Shown in pieces: positions 1 through 6,956 of a stretch of 29,388 bases of DNA. The position numbers and the translations under genes were made by a program. The stretch covers positions 1-29,388 of the forward strand of contig JAAYQB010000135.1 in NCBI GenBank assembly GCA_012519525.1, given 5' to 3'. Under the pieces are notes generated by a model. It was not told where the DNA came from and ran no database searches. It saw only the letters and a list, made by a program, of their open reading frames with translations. The number at the start of each line of letters is the position of its first letter. Position 1 is the stretch's first letter. The stretch is from Bacteroidales bacterium (GTDB lineage: Bacteria; Bacteroidota; Bacteroidia; Bacteroidales; WCHB1-69).

Positions 1-4
1 CTTC

Positions 5-39
5 AAAAGGATGATGAACAAATGGAAATCATCTTTTTT
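5..39 (+). terminator. Rho-independent terminator of an upstream gene
   Basis: GATGAT (10-15) pairs with ATCATC (28-33) around a 12-base loop. A G-U pair and four A-T pairs (bases 5-9 with 34-38) extend the stem, and the descending arm runs into six T. No gene lies between this hairpin and the left edge, so it most likely ends a gene to the left and separates it from the operon starting at 157. Because the A-rich arm mirrors the T-run, it could also work in the other direction. Confidence 0.6.
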
Positions 40-103
40 GCTCTTTTTTCAAAAATTATTTCTATCAATTTTCAACCTTATTTTCATACAAAGACAAAAT
101 AAA

Positions 104-131
104 TTGGCTTTTTAAGGGTCGACTATCTATG
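104..131 (+). promoter_or_regulatory. Possible Bacteroidota-type promoter for the 157-6730 operon
   Basis: TATCTATG at 124-131 matches the Bacteroidota -7 consensus TAnnTTTG at all but one base, and a TTGG lies at 104-107. The 16-base spacing is shorter than the usual 19-21, so the -33 assignment is weak. The position, between the upstream terminator and the first gene of the operon, is right. This is a pattern call only. Confidence 0.25.
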
Positions 132-156
132 CTAAAAAGCTATCAATTAATTACCA

Positions 157-1206
157 ATGAATAAGAGAAAAATTACTGTAGCAGTTACCGGACTCAACAA
201 TATTGACAGTCCGGGACCGGGAATTCCCGTTATTCGCGGACTCAAAGAGAGTGAAAGTTTGGATGTTCGCATTGTAGGTTTGTCATATGAAACACTTGAA
301 CCCGGAATCTATATGGATGAACTGGTGGACAAAGTGTACCAATTACCTCTACCGACAGCCGGTTCTGCCGTGCTCAAAGAGAGATTAAAATATATTACCG
401 GTCAGGAAAAAATAGATGTACTAATCCCCAATTTTGATGCTGAATTGCACAATTTTATCAAAATTCAAGAGGAACTGAAAAAGGAATTGAACATTGCCAC
501 TTTTCTGCCATCACAAACTATTTTTGATGAACGTCAAAAGTCTGAATTAGGCAAATTCGGCAATAAATATGGTGTAAAAGTTCCGGAAAGCCATATGATT
601 AATCAGGTGTTGGAAATCAGAAAATTGGAAGATAGCCTGAATTATCCGATGGTCATCAAAGGACGCTATTACGATGCTTACGTTGCTTTATCTTACGAGC
701 AGGCAAGTAATTATTTTTACAAAGTCGTAGCTAAATGGGGTTATCCCGTTATTGTTCAAGAATTTGTAACCGGTACGGAAGTCAACGTAACCGCTATTGG
801 CGATGGAAAAGGCACTTGCATAGGTGCTGTTGCAATGCGAAAACTATACATTACGGACAAAGGAAAAGCATGGTCAGGCATTTCACTGGAAGATGACGAG
901 TTGATGGATATTTCCCGAAGGGTAATAGAAAACAGCAAATGGCGTGGCGGTTGCGAGTTAGAGTTCATCAAAACCAAAGATAATGAATATTATCTGCTCG
1001 AAATGAACCCCCGTTTCCCTGCATGGATCTACCTTGCCAATGGCTGCGGACAAAATCACCCCGAAGCACTTGTCAAAATGGCACTCCGCGAAGATGTACA
1101 ACCTTTTACAGAATATCAAAGCGGTAAAATGTTTATTCGCTACTCTTACGATCAAATCGTGGATATCTCAGAATTCCAAAAAATATCCACAACAGGAGAA
1201 AGATAA
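157..1206 (+). CDS. ATP-grasp ligase (carbamoyl-phosphate-synthase-like)
   Basis: Cytosolic ATP-grasp enzyme of 349 residues, no signal peptide. The N-terminal pre-ATP-grasp domain (about 1-120) resembles the carbamoyl phosphate synthase large subunit, with a GLN-IDSPGPG-P loop near residues 12-23. The ATP-grasp domain follows: a nucleotide-binding lysine in VIKG (K168), the hinge acid region QEFVTGTEV (201-209), and the Mg-binding acid/asparagine motif LEMNPRFPAW (E282, N284). All catalytic-type residues are present, so it should be active. Family members use ATP to make an acyl-phosphate from a carboxylate and join it to an amine or thiol; the substrate cannot be read here. It is the first gene of a five-gene operon and is followed 44 bases later by a PLP decarboxylase, a pairing that suggests amino-acid ligation and decarboxylation in one pathway. 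It is too short to be CarB or a biotin carboxylase. Confidence 0.85.
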   Translation: MNKRKITVAVTGLNNIDSPGPGIPVIRGLKESESLDVRIVGLSYETLEPGIYMDELVDKVYQLPLPTAGSAVLKERLKYITGQEKIDVLIPNFDAELHNFIKIQEELKKELNIATFLPSQTIFDERQKSELGKFGNKYGVKVPESHMINQVLEIRKLEDSLNYPMVIKGRYYDAYVALSYEQASNYFYKVVAKWGYPVIVQEFVTGTEVNVTAIGDGKGTCIGAVAMRKLYITDKGKAWSGISLEDDELMDISRRVIENSKWRGGCELEFIKTKDNEYYLLEMNPRFPAWIYLANGCGQNHPEALVKMALREDVQPFTEYQSGKMFIRYSYDQIVDISEFQKISTTGER

Positions 1207-1250
1207 AAAAACTAAAAACTAATTTCTTAAATCTAAATTCTAAATTTAAT

Positions 1251-2597
1251 ATGAAACCAACTTACGAAAGTCCAATAATAAAAAAATTGAATGCCGGAAT
1301 GATGAACAAATTCGGCAGTCGAACAGAATATACGCCCGTAAAATTTATTGACAATGTAGCTGTTGCCGATTTAATGGATCAATATGGCTCCCCACTCTTT
1401 GTTATCAGTGAAAAAACCATCCGACAAAACTATCAAAAAGCAGTAAAAGCTTTTAAAATGCGTTATCCTAAAGTTCAATTTGCTTGGAGTTACAAAACAA
1501 ACTACTTGGATGCAGTTTGTCAAGTTTTCCATCAGGAAGGTAGTTGGGCGGAAGTTGTTTCCGGTTTTGAGTACCAAAAAGCCCTTCGTAACGGCGTTCC
1601 GGGCAATCTGATTATTTTCAACGGACCTGACAAATCGAAAGAGGATTTAATGATGGCAATTGAAAACCGCTCACTCATTCATATTGACCATTTCGATGAG
1701 TTGTTTATGTTGGTTGAGATATTGGAAGAGAAGAAAGATATGAAAGCTCGCGTTGCCATCCGTATTAACATGGATACCGGTGTTTATCCGCAGTGGGATA
1801 GATTTGGTTTTAATTACGAAAATGGGCAAGCTTGGAATGCAATTGTAAAAATTATCGCTCAAGAGAAACTACAATTAGAAGGTCTTCATTGCCATATCGG
1901 AACCTACATGCTTACTGCTAACGCTTATGTAGTAGCTGCTCACAAAATGTGTGAACTCGCTCTGGCATATGCTAATACAACCGGAAAAAACATAAAATAT
2001 CTGGATATGGGTGGTGGCTTTTGCTCATCAAATACACTTAAAGGTTCTTATTTACAGGGAAGTGATATTATTCCTACTTTTAATGACTATGCCGAAGCAA
2101 TTACCAATACCATTCTACAATTTGGGTTCCGTCCCGACAAACTACCCTTACTGATTTTGGAAACAGGACGTGCATTAATTGATGAAGCCGGTTATTTATT
2201 GGGAACAGTTTTAGCCACAAAACGTCTTGCCGATGGTCGCAGGGCTACGATACTTGATACCGGTGTGAATATCCTATTTACCTCATTTTGGTACAATCAC
2301 CGCGTTTCGCCGGCTCAAGATTTTACACTACATGCTGAAGAAACTGCACTTTACGGTCCGTTGTGCATGAATATAGACTCTATTCGTGAAAGCATCATTT
2401 TGCCCATTTTGAAAAAAGATGACCGTATCGTTATTCACGAAGTAGGAGCATATAATATGACCCAATGGATGCAATTCATCACTTTGAGACCCAATGTAGT
2501 AATGATTGACACAAGCGAAAAAGTGCATATTATCCGCAAGCAAGAAACGATAAATACCGTTGTAGATTGTGAAATTGTACCGGAGCATTTGAAATAA
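1251..2597 (+). CDS. PLP-dependent amino-acid decarboxylase, DAP/ornithine decarboxylase fold
   Basis: A 448-residue fold-type III decarboxylase. The PLP Schiff-base lysine is K82 in SYKTN. HCHIGT (213-218) and DMGGGF (252-257) are the PLP-phosphate-site motifs, ETGR (304-307) corresponds to the EPGR motif, and GPLC (369-372) followed by D376 carries the catalytic cysteine contributed across the dimer. GAY (399-401) is the usual C-terminal active-site tyrosine. The enzyme therefore looks intact and should decarboxylate an amino acid or an amino-acid conjugate. It has a roughly 35-residue N-terminal extension and does not sit with lysine biosynthesis genes, so I do not call it lysA. Its partner 44 bases upstream is an ATP-grasp ligase. 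By analogy, butirosin biosynthesis uses an ATP-grasp ligase (BtrJ) with a PLP decarboxylase of this fold (BtrK) acting on a carrier-bound glutamate; no carrier protein is visible here. The next gene starts 31 bases downstream. Confidence 0.85.
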   Translation: MKPTYESPIIKKLNAGMMNKFGSRTEYTPVKFIDNVAVADLMDQYGSPLFVISEKTIRQNYQKAVKAFKMRYPKVQFAWSYKTNYLDAVCQVFHQEGSWAEVVSGFEYQKALRNGVPGNLIIFNGPDKSKEDLMMAIENRSLIHIDHFDELFMLVEILEEKKDMKARVAIRINMDTGVYPQWDRFGFNYENGQAWNAIVKIIAQEKLQLEGLHCHIGTYMLTANAYVVAAHKMCELALAYANTTGKNIKYLDMGGGFCSSNTLKGSYLQGSDIIPTFNDYAEAITNTILQFGFRPDKLPLLILETGRALIDEAGYLLGTVLATKRLADGRRATILDTGVNILFTSFWYNHRVSPAQDFTLHAEETALYGPLCMNIDSIRESIILPILKKDDRIVIHEVGAYNMTQWMQFITLRPNVVMIDTSEKVHIIRKQETINTVVDCEIVPEHLK

Positions 2598-2628
2598 TTT
2601 GCTATATCAATAATTCTAACATAACATA

Positions 2629-4800
2629 ATGCAACATAAAACTAACTTCAAGTCAATTGCCAGTCTACATCTGCAAGCAGCATACAACAGCTACGGGCAG
2701 ATTTTCTTCTCTAAGAATCCTTGGTTTGCAGTGGTTATGTTGATTTTAAGTATATTAGATGTTCGGATTGGCTTAGGAGGATTGCTTGCAGTGCTTATCA
2801 CTAATTTTCTGTCTCATCTACTTGCCTTTTCAAAAGAGAAAATTGCTACAGGTGTTTACGGTTTCAATGCCGTTTTCGTGGGAATGAGCCTACTCTTTAA
2901 ATTTTATTTTAACTCTTCATTTCTGTTGTTTTACGTTTTTGGTGTAGTGCTTTCCTTTTTACTGACAGTTTGGTTAGAAACGGTACTTTCTAAAAACAAA
3001 TTACCGGTGCTGACTTTGCCTTTTGTAATTACAAGTTTTATTATCGACTTATCTTTCAGGAGCTTTGCTAACATTGAGCTGATTACACCCTTTGACCGAT
3101 TTACCATTTTGTTAGCAAAACAAATGAGTGTTCCGTGGTATAATTTGGTGCATTCACTGGACAATATTCAACTTCCGCAACTGATTTTTTACTATTTCAA
3201 AACGCTTGCATCCATCTTTTTTACCGATAGTATTTTGATTGGAATACTGATTGCTGTGGCTATGTTAATCCATTCCCGCATCAAATCAACTGTTGCATTT
3301 CTCGGATTTTTTTGTGCTTTTACAATAAGTAAAATAGTGGGGTTTGATTTACAACAATTGACTGCCAACCTTGCCGGAACCAACTTTATTTTCTGGGGAA
3401 TGGCGATTGGAAGTTTTTTCATTATTCCCAATATTTACAGTTATTTGCTTGTGGCAGGACTTACTCCCGTACTTTTCCTTCTGTATGCCAGTATCGAAAA
3501 GCTGATTGCAGGGACAGGACTATCTTCATATACATTAACATTCAGCGTATTGTCTATACTGTTGATTTATGTGTTTATCCATCGCACGTTCAATAAATTC
3601 TTTATTTTTCCGCTGATACAATACTACAATCCCGAAAAAACGGTATATAAAAGCAGAAATTTCTTACAACGTTTCGAGAATGATTTGCCGTTTAAAATGA
3701 GACTCCCATTTTTAGACGAATGGACTGTAAATCAAGGATATAATAGTAAAATTACCCATTTAGGCGAATGGGGAAGTGCACTTGATTTTGTCATTACCGA
3801 TGAAAAAAATAAAACCCACTCATTACCCGGAACGAAAAAAGAGGATTATTACTGTTATAACAAACCTGTCTTGGCACCGGCAGATGGCTACGTATATCAA
3901 ATCAGCAATATTACGAAAGACAACGAGATTAACGACGTAAATACTAACAAAAATTGGGGCAATACCATTATCCTCAATCACTTAAATGGACTTTACACAC
4001 AAATCAGTCATTTAAAACAGGATAGTTTTAAAGTTCAAGTCGGAGATTATGTCACTAAAGGAACGATACTTGCTTCGTGCGGAAATTCCGGTCGCTCACC
4101 CGAACCACACCTCCATTTTCAAGTTCAGTTGACTCCTGAAATTGGTGCAAAAACACACCCCTACCCCTTCGGTTACTATTTTGAGAAAACTAATGGAAAG
4201 CCGATTTTACGAATTGGTGAAGTCCCGCCTGAAAATACTACTGTTTATAATGTAAATAGTTTGGATTTAACATACAATGCTTTCAATTTCAAGCCAGGAA
4301 GAAAACTAAATGTCAGCTATAACGGCGAAAAAATAAGCTGGAACATAGCAACTAATGCATACAACCAAAGTTATATTTACTGTGAAAAATCAAACTCAAC
4401 GGCATACTTTGTAAATGACGGCACCATGTTTTACTTTACCGATTTTGAAGGAAAGAAAAACTCAGCACTCTACACCTTCTATCGTAGTTGCTTCAGACTT
4501 TTACTTGCCGGCGAACAAACCATTGAAGTGAAAGATGTTATTCCTCTATTAAAAGAGTTACCACTCTCTATCAAATGGATACAGGATTTTCTTGCTCCGA
4601 TTGTTCTACTCAGTCAAGTAAATTTCTTATCCCAATTGCACTGGATGGACAATCCGTTTTATCCTGAAAATGCTGAGTATCTTAATCAGGTTGAACCCCA
4701 ATCTTTTTGGAAAAAACAGCCGATTACAGAGTATAGCATAGCTATATCACCTTCAAAAATCGAAATTAAATCGAAAAATCTAAACTTATGCATCGAATAG
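2629..4800 (+). CDS. Urea-transporter domain fused to M23 (LytM) peptidase domain
   Basis: A 723-residue fusion. Residues about 15-325 are hydrophobic with the layout of a bacterial UT-family urea channel: FFSKNPWF near 26-33, YGFNAVFVG near 77-85, LTLPFVI near 128-134, and a second-half repeat around 244-275. Residues about 355-520 form a LytM/M23 metallopeptidase domain: APADGYV, WGNTIILNH-NGLYTQISH (H461), VGDYVTKG and the HxH motif PHLHF (H494, H496). The first zinc site is unusual: D386 lies in SALDF, but the histidine expected four residues earlier is glycine (G382), and the nearest histidine is H377. Residues about 535-723 are a tail I do not recognise. A UT channel normally has both termini in the cytosol, so the location of the peptidase domain is uncertain. 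The gene overlaps the next by 13 bases. Each domain call is firm; the combined role is unknown. Confidence 0.85.
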   Translation: MQHKTNFKSIASLHLQAAYNSYGQIFFSKNPWFAVVMLILSILDVRIGLGGLLAVLITNFLSHLLAFSKEKIATGVYGFNAVFVGMSLLFKFYFNSSFLLFYVFGVVLSFLLTVWLETVLSKNKLPVLTLPFVITSFIIDLSFRSFANIELITPFDRFTILLAKQMSVPWYNLVHSLDNIQLPQLIFYYFKTLASIFFTDSILIGILIAVAMLIHSRIKSTVAFLGFFCAFTISKIVGFDLQQLTANLAGTNFIFWGMAIGSFFIIPNIYSYLLVAGLTPVLFLLYASIEKLIAGTGLSSYTLTFSVLSILLIYVFIHRTFNKFFIFPLIQYYNPEKTVYKSRNFLQRFENDLPFKMRLPFLDEWTVNQGYNSKITHLGEWGSALDFVITDEKNKTHSLPGTKKEDYYCYNKPVLAPADGYVYQISNITKDNEINDVNTNKNWGNTIILNHLNGLYTQISHLKQDSFKVQVGDYVTKGTILASCGNSGRSPEPHLHFQVQLTPEIGAKTHPYPFGYYFEKTNGKPILRIGEVPPENTTVYNVNSLDLTYNAFNFKPGRKLNVSYNGEKISWNIATNAYNQSYIYCEKSNSTAYFVNDGTMFYFTDFEGKKNSALYTFYRSCFRLLLAGEQTIEVKDVIPLLKELPLSIKWIQDFLAPIVLLSQVNFLSQLHWMDNPFYPENAEYLNQVEPQSFWKKQPITEYSIAISPSKIEIKSKNLNLCIE

Positions 4801-6128
4801 TTTTTTGTTGCATAGCACTCACTCTTTTAGGAACGGTCAGAGGACAACAAAATCCGCTCGTGATAAATGAGTTAGATAAAAATAAGCAAATAGCTTATTA
4901 CGATAGTCTCACTTTTGCTCAGTACCAAAATCAAGATTACAAAGCGCTGATTAAAACAGCAAAAAAAGCAGAACAATCGGGTATCTCTTTTCCCTATTTG
5001 AATTATCGAAAAGCCATAGCTTATTACGAATTGAGAAACTATGTAAAAGCGGCGAAGTTTTACCAAAAGACTCTGGTTGATATGCCTGACGACCTTTTTT
5101 TAAAGGAAAGTTTATACTCGGCTTATCTGCTTAGCGGACAAAATATGAAAGCCGACATGTTGGCAAAAACATTACCGAAAAGCAGTCAGGAATTTTTAGG
5201 TTTTAAATCCTCTTTTGTTGATTTTGTCCATCTTTCCAGTGGATATACCTTTAGCGATAATAATAAAAAATTACGCGATAATATAGCCAACCTCGACACC
5301 ATAAACCAGTATCAGAATATGATACTGGGGGGTGTAACTGTCGGATTGAATCTTTCCGACCGTGTAAAATTGAATGCGAACTATAACTTGTTTACTACAA
5401 AGTTTGAAAGTTTTGCTCAAAACAGCGTAAAACAAAGTGATTTATTATCGCAACATCAATTCAACCTCGGTATGGAAATTGGGTTAAAAAACAACTTTAA
5501 CATCGGCTTTGCCAGCGGATTTTATGCTACTGAGAAGAACTATAAGTCAGTAGCTCCAACTTCGGGAACCGGAAGCAGAAACGGAGGAAATAGAAGAATA
5601 AAACCATCTCAATCAACAGATTATAATTTTTCTTTTTTAGCTTTTCTAAATAAAAGATTTACCTACCTAATGCCCGAAATCTCTTTCGCTTATTCTAATT
5701 TTGCTTTTTCTAATCAGTTTCACTCTACAATACAACTCACTTATTACCCCTTGGGAAACTTAAATTTTTACGGAAGCAGCTCTGCAACGTTGATTTTAGA
5801 TAATAATAAAAACAGAGCAAGAAATACCGTTTTTTCTCAAAAAATCGGTGTGAGATTATTTGGAAATATGTGGTTAGACGGGATGGTAAGCATAGGCAAT
5901 CACCTGAACCACATGATGGAGCGTTCTTTTATCGTATATGACACTTATGATCCGATTAAGTTGATTTCGAATGTAAGTTTTTCCTATTATTTCAAAAAAA
6001 TAACACTTTCTGCCACCTACTCGTGGACACAGCGAGAAGGTTGGGCGTTGGTCAATAATTACACAGAACTATTAATATATAAATATAATAATCAATTAAT
6101 TAATCTTGAATTAAAATGGAATTTTTAA
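4788..6128 (+). CDS. TPR plus beta-barrel outer membrane protein
   Basis: 446 residues with a signal peptide (hydrophobic CCIALTLLGTV, probable cleavage near residue 19-20 before QQN). Residues about 35-130 are helical, with TPR-like repeats (KALIKTAKKAEQ, YYELRNYVKAAKFYQKTL). From about residue 145 the sequence alternates like a beta-barrel (HLSSGYTFS, GGVTVGLNLSDRVKLNANYN, FNLGMEIGL, INLELKWNF) and ends in phenylalanine, as outer membrane barrels often do. It overlaps the UT-M23 gene by 13 bases and the following TPR gene by 13 bases, so translation of the three is probably coupled. I infer an outer membrane export, receptor or assembly role for the operon product. No named family is recognised. 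Confidence 0.7.
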   Translation: MHRIVFCCIALTLLGTVRGQQNPLVINELDKNKQIAYYDSLTFAQYQNQDYKALIKTAKKAEQSGISFPYLNYRKAIAYYELRNYVKAAKFYQKTLVDMPDDLFLKESLYSAYLLSGQNMKADMLAKTLPKSSQEFLGFKSSFVDFVHLSSGYTFSDNNKKLRDNIANLDTINQYQNMILGGVTVGLNLSDRVKLNANYNLFTTKFESFAQNSVKQSDLLSQHQFNLGMEIGLKNNFNIGFASGFYATEKNYKSVAPTSGTGSRNGGNRRIKPSQSTDYNFSFLAFLNKRFTYLMPEISFAYSNFAFSNQFHSTIQLTYYPLGNLNFYGSSSATLILDNNKNRARNTVFSQKIGVRLFGNMWLDGMVSIGNHLNHMMERSFIVYDTYDPIKLISNVSFSYYFKKITLSATYSWTQREGWALVNNYTELLIYKYNNQLINLELKWNF

Positions 6129-6730
6129 AGAAAAACACAATAATACTGATCTTATTAATCCTGTTTGGATTTTCAGCTTCGGCACAAATTACTCCTTCCA
6201 AAGTTTTTGAAAACAGCTATGCCAAAGAAGCATCCGGTGATTATCAAGATGCTATTAATGAACTGGCTGGCTTAAATGGTTTTGATTATCATAAATTCCT
6301 CAGGCTGGGATGGCTTTACTATTTGGACAAAAATTACGATGCGAGTATTCGTTACTATGAACAAGCCATCAAGTTACGTCCAAAAGCTGTTGAGGCACTG
6401 CTCGGGTTATGCAATCCCCTTGATGCACAGAAAAAAACCGATCAACTCGAAACTACCTATAAGAAAATCCTTGCCATTGACCCGATGAACACAAAAGTGA
6501 ACTATGCGTTGGGCAATATTTATTACTATCGGAAAAACTTTGCTTTAGCCGAAAAGCACTTTGATTTAGTGGTTAATTTGTATCCTTTCGACTACTATTC
6601 TAATCTAATGGCAGGCTGGACAAAATATTTCTTAGGTAAGAAAAAAGAAGCGAAAATTTTGTTTAACACTGTTTTAATCATTTCTCCAACAGATAAATCA
6701 GCAAAAGAAGGACTATCTTTGATAAAATAA
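6116..6730 (+). CDS. Small secreted TPR protein
   Basis: 204 residues with a clear signal peptide (lysines, then IILILLILFGFSASA, probable cleavage before QIT). The mature part is almost entirely TPR helices: DYQDAINELAGL, YYLDKNYDASIRYYEQAIKLRP, KKILAIDPMNTKVNYALGNIYYYRKNF and GKKKEAKILFNTVLIISP. It starts inside the last codons of the TPR/barrel gene, which already carries TPRs, so the two may form one periplasmic scaffold at the outer membrane. It is the last gene of the operon. TPR proteins bind other proteins; no enzyme activity is suggested. Confidence 0.75.
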   Translation: MEFLKKNTIILILLILFGFSASAQITPSKVFENSYAKEASGDYQDAINELAGLNGFDYHKFLRLGWLYYLDKNYDASIRYYEQAIKLRPKAVEALLGLCNPLDAQKKTDQLETTYKKILAIDPMNTKVNYALGNIYYYRKNFALAEKHFDLVVNLYPFDYYSNLMAGWTKYFLGKKKEAKILFNTVLIISPTDKSAKEGLSLIK

Positions 6731-6811
6731 GAAGTTAGAAGTTTTTTGTTCATCGTTTTTAATGTGCTTACAAAAATTGCAGTTAGTTGATTTGCTTCTC
6801 GAAATGGTTTG

Positions 6812-6828
6812 TGCCGTTAGTAACGGCA
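6812..6828. repeat. Perfect inverted repeat in the convergent spacer
   Basis: TGCCGTT (6812-6818) and AACGGCA (6822-6828) form a perfect 7-bp stem with a 3-base loop in an otherwise AT-rich spacer. The T-run lies before the stem and the A-run after it on the plus strand, so it lacks the layout of a plus-strand terminator. On the minus strand T also precedes the stem. Its function is unknown: an mRNA-end hairpin, a protein-binding palindrome or chance. Confidence 0.4.
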
Positions 6829-6935
6829 AAAATGCTAAATCCTTTTTATAATAAGTAAATAAAAATAAATAATTCTTACTGTTGCATAACTTATATTTCA
6901 CACAATAAAATTACAATTTTCTTAGATACGAAACT

Positions 6936-6955
6936 AAAAAACACGAGTGTTTTTT
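6936..6955. terminator. Bidirectional hairpin terminator after uup
   Basis: AAAAAACAC (6936-6944) and GTGTTTTTT (6947-6955) are perfect complements separated by two bases, in practice about 8 bp with a 4-base loop. There are T-runs on both strands. It begins one base after the minus-strand uup stop codon and is the best candidate for ending uup. It could also stop readthrough from the plus-strand operon ending at 6730. Confidence 0.6.
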
Positions 6956-6956
6956 C

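Noticed and set aside
1..102. Open frame from the left edge as the end of an upstream gene
   Set aside because: The frame runs through a well-formed terminator hairpin and then AT-rich DNA with no protein-like features, so it is more likely non-coding.
1251..2597. Calling the decarboxylase lysA
   Set aside because: The fold matches, but the N-terminal extension and the neighbours (ATP-grasp, UT-M23, TPR genes) do not suggest lysine synthesis, and the substrate cannot be read from sequence.
6713..6901. Minus-strand ORF of 62 residues in the convergent spacer
   Set aside because: No start signal or recognisable motif; it runs through the palindrome at 6812-6828 and into the end of the plus-strand TPR gene. 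Chance ORF.
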